From contig NZ_JAFDVD010000022.1 in assembly GCF_016887965.1 (NCBI RefSeq), positions 22,056 through 86,055 on the forward strand: a stretch of 64,000 nucleotides of DNA, read 5' to 3'. The notes beneath the pieces are model-generated. The model did not search any database. It had not been told where the DNA came from and was given only the letters and a program-made list of their open reading frames with translations. This DNA is from Phycicoccus sonneratiae. GTDB lineage: Bacteria > Actinomycetota > Actinomycetes > Actinomycetales > Dermatophilaceae. This document shows, one piece after another, positions 43,322 through 54,154 of the stretch; the first letter of the stretch is position 1, and each line of letters opens with the position of its first letter. Made by a program: the position numbers and the translations under genes.

Positions 43322-44182
43322 ATGGCGAACCGTCCGACCGGGCCCGAGCAGGGCGACGACGTCCCCGAGCCCACCCAGCCGATCGACCCCGCGCCCACCG
43401 CGGCCCAGCCGCCGGCCGACGCCGCCCCGGCCGAGCCGGTCGCGGCCGCCCCGGCGCCCCCCGAGCAGCCGGCCTGGACCGCGACGGCGCCCGGTCCGCC
43501 CGCGGGCCCGGCCCCGGGGTGGCCGCCTCCGCACCCGCCGGCCGGGCCGCCGGGCGCGGTGCGGCGCTCGTGGACCGAGGCGACCTCGTCGACCGGTGGC
43601 CGCGTGGCGCTCGGCGCCGCGGCGGTGCTCGCCACGCTGCTCGTCGTCGCCGTCATCGGTCTCGGGGCGGCCCTCGTCGGCGGCCACCGCGGCGACGAGG
43701 TCCGTGGGTTCGCCCGCTCCGACGGCTCCGGCCGGGGGCCGGGCCTCGACGGCCGGCAGGGCACCGACGGCCGCCGCGGACCCGACGCGAACGGTCCGAT
43801 GCAGGGCGGCCCGATGATGCGCGACCGCGACGGGCTGCCGAACGGCACCGACGGCCAGGGCCAGGGCCAGGGTCGCCAGCGGGGCACCGCGGGCGGGATG
43901 ATGGACGGCGTGACCGGCCTCGACGACGTCCTCCACGGCGAGTTCACGACGACCGCGACCGGCAGCCCGGTCGTCATGGTGGTGCAGGTCGGGGAGGTCA
44001 CGGCCTACGCAGCCGACAAGAGCATCACCGTCCAGAGCTCCGACGGCTTCGAGGGCACCTACGACCTCTCGGCCGGCTACGCCTCGTCGCGCATCGGCCT
44101 GCCGCTGAAGGTGGGGGCGCAGGTGCGGGTCGTCGCCGCGAAGGACGGGATGAAGGCCACGCGGCTCAACGTCGTGGGCTGA
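43322..44182 (+). CDS. Single-span protein with C-terminal DUF5666-like domain
   Basis: 286 residues. A Pro/Ala-rich cytoplasmic N-terminus (1-85), one membrane helix (about 98-120), a Gly/Asp/Arg/Gln-rich spacer with repeated GQGQGQ and DGRRGPD stretches (125-190), and a small beta domain (about 200-286, VMVVQVGEVTAYAADKSITV...) that resembles DUF5666. GATGAT ends 6 nt before the ATG. The direct repeats upstream suggest stress control. Function unknown. Confidence 0.7.
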   Translation: MANRPTGPEQGDDVPEPTQPIDPAPTAAQPPADAAPAEPVAAAPAPPEQPAWTATAPGPPAGPAPGWPPPHPPAGPPGAVRRSWTEATSSTGGRVALGAAAVLATLLVVAVIGLGAALVGGHRGDEVRGFARSDGSGRGPGLDGRQGTDGRRGPDANGPMQGGPMMRDRDGLPNGTDGQGQGQGRQRGTAGGMMDGVTGLDDVLHGEFTTTATGSPVVMVVQVGEVTAYAADKSITVQSSDGFEGTYDLSAGYASSRIGLPLKVGAQVRVVAAKDGMKATRLNVVG

Positions 44183-44189
44183 CCGCCCC

Positions 44190-45506
44190 TCAGGGCTCGA
44201 GGACCCCGTTGACCTCGGGGGTGATCTCGCGCTCGAGGGCCAGGGCGAGCACGGCCACGAGCGCCAGCCCGACGAGGATCACGACGACGAACACCCCGCC
44301 GAGGCGGCGGTCGAGGAGCCATCCGGCCGCCACAGGTGCCGTGATGGCGCCGACCTGGAAGGCGCTCGCCGACACCGCGTTGTAGCGGCCGCGGTCGTGG
44401 TCGCTCGCGAGGTCGTTGACGATGGCCGGCACGGTGGGCTGGAGCAGCGTCTCGCCGAGGCCGAAGAAGACGTGGAAGACGATGACCCCCGCGGCCGCCG
44501 CGAGCGTGCCCGCGACGAGCCCGGTGGACCCGAGCAGCGCCCAGGCGAGGGCCCAGAGGACGACGAGCCCGAGGAAGACCCGGGTGCGCCGGCGGCCGTC
44601 GATGCGCCGGAGCACGAGGAACTGCATGAGGACGATGACGGCGGTGTTCGCGGCGAAGGCGAACCCGATGGTGCGGGTCGAGACCTCGCTGACCTGCCGG
44701 GCGAACGCGGGGAACCCGGCCTCCATCTGCCCGTAGCCGACGAAGCTCGAGAGGAACGTGAGCGCCGTGATCCACAGGACGGCGGGGCGCCGGAGGATCG
44801 CGAGGTAGCCCGAGCCCTCGCCCGCTCCCTCCTCCGGCGGTGCCGGGCGGCCGGCGACCCGGCGCAGCGGCCCGAGGAGCAGCGCGATGGGCACGAGGAC
44901 GCACACCGCGTCGACGAGGAAGATCGCGCTGAAGGTGCCGGGCCGCGACACGTCGGCGAGGAAGCCGCTGACCACGCCGCCGAGGCCGATGCCGAGGTTG
45001 ACGAGCGCGAAGTTGATTCCGAAGTACTGCGTGCGCAGCCGGCCGTCGACGATGCTCGCGATCATCGCGTTGAACGCCGGCCAGCCGATGCCGAAGCTCA
45101 CCCCGAGCAGCGAGACCGCGACGACGAAGGCCGGCACGGTGGTGGCGAAGGCGATGACGACCGCGCCGAGCACCTGGGCGAGCAGGCCGGCGATGACGAC
45201 GGGGCGGGCGCCCAGCCGGTCGGTGAGGATGCCCACCGGCGCCGTGACGAGCACGGCGACGACCGCGATGAGCCCCATGAGCAGGCCGGCGACGTCGAGG
45301 TCGATGCCGCGGACCTCGTGGATGTAGATGACCGTGAAGGGCAGCGTCATCCCCCGCCCGAGCGTGGAGATCGCCGTCGTCGAGAGCAGCCAGCGGCCCG
45401 CCGGGGGCAGGGCCGCCCAGAAGCCGCGCAGCGTCAGGTCGGTGGCGTCGGCGCCCGCCGCCCGGTCGGCGTCGGTGCTCGGCGGGTTCTCGGTGGTCTC
45501 GGGCAC
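44190..45506 (-). CDS. MFS transporter, multidrug type
   Basis: 438 residues with twelve hydrophobic segments. The loop 2-3 motif GILTDRLGARPVVI fits the MFS signature GxLaDrxGrrxxl. The C-terminal half has GRYNAVSASAFQVGA. CACGGT (minus strand) ends 7 nt before the GTG, so the start at 45506 is preferred over an upstream one. It is convergent with the DUF5666-like gene, only 7 nt away. The substrate is unknown. Confidence 0.88.
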   Translation of the reverse strand: MPETTENPPSTDADRAAGADATDLTLRGFWAALPPAGRWLLSTTAISTLGRGMTLPFTVIYIHEVRGIDLDVAGLLMGLIAVVAVLVTAPVGILTDRLGARPVVIAGLLAQVLGAVVIAFATTVPAFVVAVSLLGVSFGIGWPAFNAMIASIVDGRLRTQYFGINFALVNLGIGLGGVVSGFLADVSRPGTFSAIFLVDAVCVLVPIALLLGPLRRVAGRPAPPEEGAGEGSGYLAILRRPAVLWITALTFLSSFVGYGQMEAGFPAFARQVSEVSTRTIGFAFAANTAVIVLMQFLVLRRIDGRRRTRVFLGLVVLWALAWALLGSTGLVAGTLAAAAGVIVFHVFFGLGETLLQPTVPAIVNDLASDHDRGRYNAVSASAFQVGAITAPVAAGWLLDRRLGGVFVVVILVGLALVAVLALALEREITPEVNGVLEP

Positions 45507-45665
45507 GGGGCCAACCGTGCCACGACCCACCGACGCCGCTCGACGGGGTTTCCGGCGGGCTTCGCGGGCCGCCGGAACCGGGCAGCGCCGGGTCCGCCGC
45601 ACCGGTTAGCCTTGGCGGTGGTGCCCGCACCGGGTGCCGTCGATGAGTGATGGGTGAGGTGGACC

Positions 45666-46064
45666 GTGCCGACTGGCAAGGTGAAGTTCTTCGACGCCGA
45701 GAAGGGCTTCGGTTTCGTGTCCGGGGACTCCGGGGAGGGCGACGTCTTCGTCCCCGCCTCCGCGCTGCCCGCCGGGGTCACCGGCCTCAAGGGTGGCCAG
45801 CGGATCGAGTTCGACGTCGCCGAGGGCCGCCGCGGCGCCCAGGCCCTCTCCGTGCGCCTCCTCGACCCCGCCCCCTCGGTCGCCACCAACCGCCGGGTCC
45901 GCGACCGCAAGCCGGCCGACGAGATGGTCGTCATCGTCGAGGACGTCATCAAGCTCCTCGACGACGTCTCCGAGTCCCTGCGCCGCGGCCACTACCCCGA
46001 CAAGGCGCACGGCAACAAGGTGGCCCAGGTGCTGCACGCCGTCGCCGCCGACCTCGAGCTCTGA
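45666..46064 (+). CDS. Cold-shock domain protein with C-terminal extension
   Basis: 132 residues. The first about 70 are a cold-shock domain: KVKFFDAEKGFGFV (RNP1) and DVFVPASAL (RNP2). The domain binds single-stranded RNA/DNA. A 60-residue tail (RKPADEMVVIVEDVIKLLDD and on) is helical and absent from the usual 67-residue Csp; it is typical of an actinobacterial type. GAGGTGG precedes the GTG. The next gene starts at its stop (TGATG). Confidence 0.9.
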   Translation: MPTGKVKFFDAEKGFGFVSGDSGEGDVFVPASALPAGVTGLKGGQRIEFDVAEGRRGAQALSVRLLDPAPSVATNRRVRDRKPADEMVVIVEDVIKLLDDVSESLRRGHYPDKAHGNKVAQVLHAVAADLEL

Positions 46065-46810
46065 TGCCCGCCGCCACCGCCGTCAAGCCCGACAGCACCC
46101 TGCGCGGGGCCGTCGAGCCGGCCCGCGAGGCCGCGCTGGCGGTCGCCGAGGGCGACGCCGTCGGCGAGCACCTCGGGATGGAGATGGTCGAGGAGCGGCT
46201 CGCGACGCACTACTTCGCGTGCACCGCACCGGCCTACCGCGGCTGGCGCTGGGCGGTGTCGGTGTCGCGCGTCGCGCGCTCGAAGGCCGTGACGGTCTGC
46301 GAGGCGAACCTCGTCCCGGGCGACGGCGCGCTGCTCTCGCCCGAGTGGGTGCCGTACGCCGCCCGGCTCGCGCCCGGCGACCTCGGCCCCGGCGACGTCA
46401 CGCCGTTCGTCGAGGACGACCCGCTGCTCGAGCCCGGCTTCGAGGCCACCGGCGACGAGGACGTCGACGCCGTCGCGCTCTGGGAGCTCGGCCTCGGCCG
46501 CCCGCGCGTGCTCTCGGCCGAGGGCCGCGACGTCGCCGCGCAGCGCTGGTACGACGGCGAGAACGGCCCGTCGGCCCCGGTCGCCACCAAGGCCCCGATG
46601 CCCTGCTCGTCGTGCGGCTTCCTCGTCCCGATGGCCGGTGCGCTGCGCTCGGTGTTCGGCGTCTGCGCCAACGCGTGGTCGCCGTCGGACGGCCGGGTCG
46701 TCAGCCTCGACCACGGGTGCGGCGCGCACTCGGAGGTCGACCTCGAGGCACCGGCCCCCGAGCGGGTCTCGCCGCCGATCCTCGACGACTTCGAGCTCGA
46801 CCCCACCTGA
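46064..46810 (+). CDS. DUF3027 protein
   Basis: 248 residues. Full-length DUF3027, with the conserved HYFACTAPAYRGWRWAVSVSR near residue 48 and a Cys-rich area (MPCSSCGFLVPM near residue 180, CANAWSPSDGRVV, DHGCGAHSE) that looks able to bind a metal such as zinc. It overlaps the cold-shock gene by one base, suggesting a shared role, perhaps in RNA biology. Its function is unknown to me. The stop codon lies inside a bidirectional hairpin. Confidence 0.88.
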   Translation: MPAATAVKPDSTLRGAVEPAREAALAVAEGDAVGEHLGMEMVEERLATHYFACTAPAYRGWRWAVSVSRVARSKAVTVCEANLVPGDGALLSPEWVPYAARLAPGDLGPGDVTPFVEDDPLLEPGFEATGDEDVDAVALWELGLGRPRVLSAEGRDVAAQRWYDGENGPSAPVATKAPMPCSSCGFLVPMAGALRSVFGVCANAWSPSDGRVVSLDHGCGAHSEVDLEAPAPERVSPPILDDFELDPT

Positions 46811-46838
46811 CGCGGCGGCCCGCCTCGCGGGCGTCAGG
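46806..46838. terminator. Hairpin enclosing two convergent stop codons
   Basis: CCTGACG (46806-46812) pairs with CGTCAGG (46832-46838), with CCCGC/GCGGG inside. The TGA of DUF3027 and the TGA of DUF2530 lie one in each arm. Confidence 0.7.
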
Positions 46839-47091
46839 CCCCGGCGGCGTTGCCCTTCCCCCGGCGCACGTACCACCCGGCGAAGGCCCCGAGGGCCAGG
46901 CCGCTGACGCACGCCCACGGCCACCACGACCGCTCGCCCTGGTGCAGGGCGGGGACGGCGAGGGTGATCACCAGCGCCAGCGCCCAGAGACCCGTACCGA
47001 CGAGGACCACGGTGCGGGTCGGCAGGTTCGGCGGGTCCACCGGGGCGGACGCGCCGAGGGAGCGGGCCGGGCGGGGGGTCTGGTCGGTCAC
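46834..47091 (-). CDS. DUF2530 membrane protein
   Basis: 85 residues with two membrane helices (about 27-47 and 57-74), typical of DUF2530. TACGCT (minus strand, 47098-47103) ends 6 nt before the GTG, giving a leaderless start. It shares a 93-bp divergent promoter region with the NCS2 permease. Function unknown. Confidence 0.85.
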   Translation of the reverse strand: MTDQTPRPARSLGASAPVDPPNLPTRTVVLVGTGLWALALVITLAVPALHQGERSWWPWACVSGLALGAFAGWYVRRGKGNAAGA

Positions 47092-47184
47092 GGCGCCAGC
47101 GTAACGACCCGCCCGCGCGGCCCGGCGTCTCGCCGTCACACCCCCGAAACCCACGCGCCCGCCCGCGCCACTAGCCTGCACGCC

Positions 47185-48684
<1,500 letters not shown>

Positions 48685-48699
48685 CGCCTCCCGCCCCGC

Positions 48700-48734
48700 G
48701 ACGCCCGCTCCCGTCCTCGACGGGGTCGGGCGTC
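48700..48734. terminator. Terminator after the NCS2 permease gene
   Basis: GACGCCCG (48700-48707) and CGGGCGTC (48727-48734) enclose CCCGTC/GACGGG around CTC. The stem is 14 bp with a 2-nt bulge each side. Confidence 0.85.
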
Positions 48735-48780
48735 GTCGCGTTGCGGTGGACACGGCGGCACGGCCGGCGGCGGTGTGGAA

Positions 48781-48812
48781 TAGTTAGCCACGGTAATGAG
48801 TTGTGCTAACTA
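48781..48812. promoter_or_regulatory. MarR operator and promoter
   Basis: TAGTTAGC (48781-48788) and GCTAACTA (48805-48812) are perfect 8-bp inverted arms with a 16-bp spacer. TTAGCC (48784) and TAACTA (48807) are 17 bp apart and could be the -35 and -10. Repressor binding would block the promoter of the MarR-MFS operon. Confidence 0.7.
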
Positions 48813-48840
48813 CCGATGACGACCACCGCTGGAGACCCCC

Positions 48841-49284
48841 GTGCCCGCACCCGCCCCCACGATGACCCGCACCCAGAAGGACCGCCTGACGAGCGACCTG
48901 CGCGTCGTCTGCATGCGGATCTCCCGTCGGGTGCGCTTCGAGAGCACGGTGGACCTCGCCCCGCACCAGTTCTCGGTCCTCGTGCGCCTCGAGGACGGTC
49001 CGCGGACCCCGAAGGAGGTCGCGGACATCGAGCGGGTCTCGGCCCCGAGCATGAGCCGGACGGTCAGCGGGCTCGTCGAGGCCGGGCTCGTGGCGCGCGC
49101 CGACGACCCGACCGACGGCCGGCAGGTCATCCTCTCGCTCACGGCGGAGGGGCGCCGCAAGGTCAAGGAGACGCGGCGGCGCCGCGACCAGTGGCTGGCG
49201 ACGCGCCTCGAGCACCTCACCGACGCCGAGCGCGCCCTCCTCGTCGAGGCCACCGCCCTGCTCGAACGGGTGGCCGCCGAGTGA
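48841..49284 (+). CDS. MarR-family transcriptional regulator
   Basis: 147 residues. A winged helix-turn-helix with SAPSMSRTVSGLVEAGLVARADDPTDGRQVILSLT (about residues 65-100) is the classic MarR recognition helix and wing. The GTG follows GGAGACCCCC. It overlaps the transporter gene as GTGA and lies next to a strong inverted repeat, so it likely controls its own operon in response to a drug or metabolite. Confidence 0.9.
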   Translation: MPAPAPTMTRTQKDRLTSDLRVVCMRISRRVRFESTVDLAPHQFSVLVRLEDGPRTPKEVADIERVSAPSMSRTVSGLVEAGLVARADDPTDGRQVILSLTAEGRRKVKETRRRRDQWLATRLEHLTDAERALLVEATALLERVAAE

Positions 49285-50582
49285 GCCCCACCTTCACCTC
49301 GCTCGAGGTCCGCAACTACCGGCTCTGGTTCCTCGGCGGCTTCGTCTCCAACGTCGGCACCTGGATCGGCCGGGTCGGCCAGGACTGGCTCGTCCTCACC
49401 GTGCTCACCGCCGGCTCCGCGACCGCGCTCGGCGTCGTCACCGGGCTGCAGTTCCTGCCCTTCCTGCTCCTCGCGCCGTGGAGCGGGCTCATCGCCGACC
49501 GGTTCTCGCGCCGGCGGATCCTCCTCGTCACCCAGAGCCTGCTCGCGCTGACCAGCCTCGTGCTCGGCGTCCTCGCCGTCACCGGCACCGCGCAGCTGTG
49601 GCACGTCTACGCCATCGCGCTCTTCCAGGGCGTGACGACGGCCATCGACAACCCGGCGCGCCAGGTCTTCGTCTCCGAGATGGTGCCGCCCGAGAAGCTG
49701 ACCAACGCCGTCGCGCTCAACTCGGCGTCGTTCAACGCCGGCCGGCTCATCGGGCCGGGGCTCGCCGGGCTCGTCATCGCGTGGTGGGGCACCGGGCAGG
49801 CCCTCCTGCTCAACACGCTGACCTTCGTCTTCGTGCTCGCCGCGCTGGCCATGCTCACGACCTCCGAGCTCCGCTCGCCGAGCCGGGCCAAGGGGCGCGG
49901 GGGCATCCGCGAGGGGTTCGCGTACGTGCGGCACCGCCGCGACATCCAGCTCGTCATGCTCCTCGTCTTCGTGCTCGGCACCTTCGGGATGAACTTCCAG
50001 ATCACGATGGCGCTCATGGCGACGAAGGTCTTCGACAAGGGCGCCGGCGAGTTCGGGCTGCTCGGCTCGATCATGGCCGTCGGGTCGCTCACCGCCGCGC
50101 TGCTCTCGGCGCGGCGGAAGGAGCCGCGGCTGCGGGTGCTGCTGCTGGCCCTCGTCGGCTTCACCGTGTCGGCCGCGGCCGCTGCGGCGGCTCCCTCCTA
50201 CTGGGTGTTCGCGGCGGCCCTCGTGCCGGTCGGGCTCACCGCGCTCACCGCGCTGACCACCGCGAACGCGATGGTGCAGACCCGGGTGGCCCCGGAGATG
50301 CGCGGCCGGGTGATGGCCCTCTACATGGCGATCTTCATGGGCGGGACCCCGGCCGGTGCCCCGATGATCGGGTGGATCTCCGAGCAGTTCGGGCCGCGCT
50401 GGACCATCGGGGTCGGTGCGCTCGCGGTGGGGCTGACGCTCGTCGCGGTGTCGGTCTGGCTGGCCCGGGCGGAGAATGTGCGCGTGAGCTACGAGTCGCA
50501 GCGTCGTCCGCGGGTCAGCGTGACGACCGTCCCGGCCGAGCGCGGCTCCGCGCCGGTGCCCGTCCCGGAGCCGGCGCGGTGA
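49281..50582 (+). CDS. MFS exporter, MFS_3/EntS type
   Basis: 433 residues. Start SLEVRNYRLWFLGGFVSNVGTWIGRVGQDWLV is typical of MFS_3, and SGLIADRFSRRRILLV is the cytoplasmic loop motif. GTG overlaps the MarR stop. It probably exports a toxic compound sensed by the MarR protein. The last 35 residues are disordered. Confidence 0.92.
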   Translation: MSPTFTSLEVRNYRLWFLGGFVSNVGTWIGRVGQDWLVLTVLTAGSATALGVVTGLQFLPFLLLAPWSGLIADRFSRRRILLVTQSLLALTSLVLGVLAVTGTAQLWHVYAIALFQGVTTAIDNPARQVFVSEMVPPEKLTNAVALNSASFNAGRLIGPGLAGLVIAWWGTGQALLLNTLTFVFVLAALAMLTTSELRSPSRAKGRGGIREGFAYVRHRRDIQLVMLLVFVLGTFGMNFQITMALMATKVFDKGAGEFGLLGSIMAVGSLTAALLSARRKEPRLRVLLLALVGFTVSAAAAAAAPSYWVFAAALVPVGLTALTALTTANAMVQTRVAPEMRGRVMALYMAIFMGGTPAGAPMIGWISEQFGPRWTIGVGALAVGLTLVAVSVWLARAENVRVSYESQRRPRVSVTTVPAERGSAPVPVPEPAR

Positions 50583-50665
50583 CCCCGCTCTTCCGGCGGC
50601 GGATGACCCTCGGCGTGCTGGCCCTCCTCGTCGTCGTGGCCGTCGTCTACGCCGTCGTGCGCTGA
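50579..50665 (+). CDS. 28-residue single-span membrane peptide
   Basis: GTG overlaps the MFS stop as GTGA. The product has a basic start (TPLFRRRMT) and one hydrophobic helix (LGVLALLVVVAVVYAVV). Its position suggests a small partner of the exporter. Too short for standard gene calling; coding is inferred from the overlap and the membrane helix. Confidence 0.5.
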   Translation: MTPLFRRRMTLGVLALLVVVAVVYAVVR

Positions 50666-50723
50666 CGCGCGCCCCCGGCGGCCACGGGCGCGGTCGCGGC
50701 GGCCCCGCCCTCCCCCGGCTCGT

Positions 50724-50802
50724 CCCCGACCTTGTGGGGTGGCATCCGCCGACGCGCCGGATTCACGGCGTGTCGGGCGGACGGGGCCCCACGAAGTCGG
50801 GG
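50724..50802. repeat. Long imperfect stem-loop between convergent genes
   Basis: Arms of about 37 nt (50724-50760 and 50766-50802) match at 29 of 36 aligned positions plus one bulge, around a GATTCA loop. The outer 16 bp (CCCCGACCTTGTGGGG) match at 14. It ends 8 nt before the serC stop and 58 nt after the small peptide gene. Confidence 0.7.
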
Positions 50803-50809
50803 AGAACCC

Positions 50810-52051
<1,242 letters not shown>

Positions 52052-54058
52052 TCAGCGCACGGTGCCGCCCAGCCACCGGCTCGCGTAGCCCGAGGGGCCG
52101 CCGCCGTAGGTCAGCGACAGGGCTCCGCTGAGGCTGCGCCCGGCGAGGAGGTAGCTGCCGTCGGGACGGGACACGATGTCGCCGGCGGAGGTCCACCGCG
52201 CCGGGGTCGCGACGGGCACGGCACCGCGCTGCACGACGACCGCCCCGTCGGCCGCGACCCCGACCGCGAGCCGCTGCTGGCCCGGCTGGACGTCACCGAG
52301 CGCCCGGTCGGACCAGCCCGAGAGCCCGTCGGACCGGGCCGTCCACGACCCGAGGGCCGCGGTGCGCGAGAACTCGCGCTCGAGGGTCGTCCCGGAGCTG
52401 CTGCGACCGGTGACGGTGACCACGCCACGCGCAGGGTCGGCCGCCGCGGACAGGCCCGAGGTGAAAGTCCCGCCGATGTAGGTCCACGCGCCCCAGCCGG
52501 TGCCGTCGAAGTGACGGCGGTTGACGTGACCGGCCGGGGAGAGGGCGAAGACGTCGAGGGTGCCGTCGCCGAGGGAGACGACGTGCTGGGTGACGACCCC
52601 GCCGCCGAGGTCGGTGGACCCCGCCCGCCTCCCGCCCGTGAACCACGAGTACCGGACCCCGCCCGCTGCCGTGCGTGTCACGAGGTCGAGGCGGCCGGCG
52701 CGCGAGGAGGTCGCCGACGGGGCGTCGCTCGAGGTGACGCCGGTCGACGCGGCGCCCGCCCACGAGGCGCCGTCGTCGGTGCTGCGGCGCAGCAGCACCG
52801 CGTCGCCCGTGCTGCGGTAGAAGATGCCGACCTCCGAGCCCGTGCGGGCGATCGTCACCCCGGCGGGGGAGACGAGGCGTCCGCCGGCGAGGGTCGGCGG
52901 CACGGCGGTGGGGGCGACGCGCACGATCCGGTCGGCGGTGCCGTTGGACGTCGTGAACCACAGGGCGCCGTCCGGCCCCTCGGTCACCGCGCGGATCCGC
53001 CCGAAGCCCTCGGCCTGCGCCAGCGGCACGACCTCGACGACCCGGCTCGGGCCGGGCGTCGGGTCCATCCGCATGAGCGAGATGCCCTCGTCCTTGAGCA
53101 GGGCGACGGCCAGCGCACCCCGCCAGGCGCCCCACGCGGGCGAGGTGAGGAACGCGGCACCGCTCGTCGCGACCGTCGGGTTGCCCGAGGACCACATCGC
53201 CGTGCGGGCCGACGGGAACTTCGTGAGGTCGGTCATCGGGCGCGACTCGTCGTACCCGGGCACCGGGTCCCAGCCGTAGTTGGCGCCCTTGACGAGGTGG
53301 TTCACCTCGTCGTCGCGGCTCGTGCCGTGCTCGGCCGACCAGAGCTCGCTCGTGCCGGGCCGCAGGGCCAGGCCCTGGACGTTGCGGTGGCCGTAGGTCC
53401 ACACGTAGCGCGCGTTGCCCCCGCGGGCGACGAAGGGGTTGTCGGACGGGATGGTGCCGTCCGGGTTGACCCGCAGCACCTTGCCGCCGAGCGAGCCGAG
53501 GTCCTGCGGGTTGGTCCCGACCGCGGCGTCGCCGGTGCCGACGTAGAGCTTCCCGTCGGCCCCGAAGCGCAGCCGGCAGCCGGAGTGCCGGCCGCTGCTC
53601 AGGGGCAGCCCGGTGACGACGGGGGCGCCGTCGGAGGTCGCCGTCGTGTCGCTCGTGAGGCGCCAGCGCAGGACGCGGACGTCGAGGGGGTTGCCGGAGC
53701 CGTCACGCACGGCCTGGCAGGTGTAGAAGCGGTTGTTGCTCGCCGCAGCGGGGTCGGCGACCATCCCGAGCAGGCCGCCCTCGCTCTGCGCGAAGATCGA
53801 CGGGAACCCGCTGATGCTCACCTGCCGGGGCGCGGCCGACCCGCGCTTGCTCCACACCGTGCCGGCGCGCAGGTCGTAGAGCATGAGCCCGCCGACCCAC
53901 GTGAGGTCCCACGGGTTGCTCAGGCCACTGACGACCGTCGTCACCTGGACGGTCGGGGCGGCGCTCGCCGGGGTGGCGGGCCCGGCCGTCGTCACCGCCG
54001 CGGCCGCGACGAGGGCGGCGACGAGGGCCGGCGGGGACAGGCGGCGGGGACGGGGCAC
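52052..54058 (-). CDS. Secreted PQQ-type sugar (glucose/sorbosone) dehydrogenase
   Basis: 668 residues. The Sec signal ends near ASA-A (residue 34). Residues 40-370 form a beta-propeller of the GSDH family, with SGRHSGCRLRFGADGKLYVGTGD, TYGHRNVQGLALRP and SAEHGTSRDDEVN motifs that bind PQQ and the substrate. Residues about 385-668 form a second repeat-rich beta region with recurring DGA/SWxx motifs. It oxidises sugars or sugar-derived alcohols outside the cell. GGGAGG precedes the GTG. Confidence 0.85.
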   Translation of the reverse strand: MPRPRRLSPPALVAALVAAAAVTTAGPATPASAAPTVQVTTVVSGLSNPWDLTWVGGLMLYDLRAGTVWSKRGSAAPRQVSISGFPSIFAQSEGGLLGMVADPAAASNNRFYTCQAVRDGSGNPLDVRVLRWRLTSDTTATSDGAPVVTGLPLSSGRHSGCRLRFGADGKLYVGTGDAAVGTNPQDLGSLGGKVLRVNPDGTIPSDNPFVARGGNARYVWTYGHRNVQGLALRPGTSELWSAEHGTSRDDEVNHLVKGANYGWDPVPGYDESRPMTDLTKFPSARTAMWSSGNPTVATSGAAFLTSPAWGAWRGALAVALLKDEGISLMRMDPTPGPSRVVEVVPLAQAEGFGRIRAVTEGPDGALWFTTSNGTADRIVRVAPTAVPPTLAGGRLVSPAGVTIARTGSEVGIFYRSTGDAVLLRRSTDDGASWAGAASTGVTSSDAPSATSSRAGRLDLVTRTAAGGVRYSWFTGGRRAGSTDLGGGVVTQHVVSLGDGTLDVFALSPAGHVNRRHFDGTGWGAWTYIGGTFTSGLSAAADPARGVVTVTGRSSSGTTLEREFSRTAALGSWTARSDGLSGWSDRALGDVQPGQQRLAVGVAADGAVVVQRGAVPVATPARWTSAGDIVSRPDGSYLLAGRSLSGALSLTYGGGPSGYASRWLGGTVR

Positions 54059-54154
54059 GGGACCTCCCGGGACCGGGGCCGGCGCACGTGGTCGGCCTGC
54101 CCGGCGAGCGTACGTCCGGTGCGGGGCACCCGCGACCGGGGACGGCGCGCGGCG

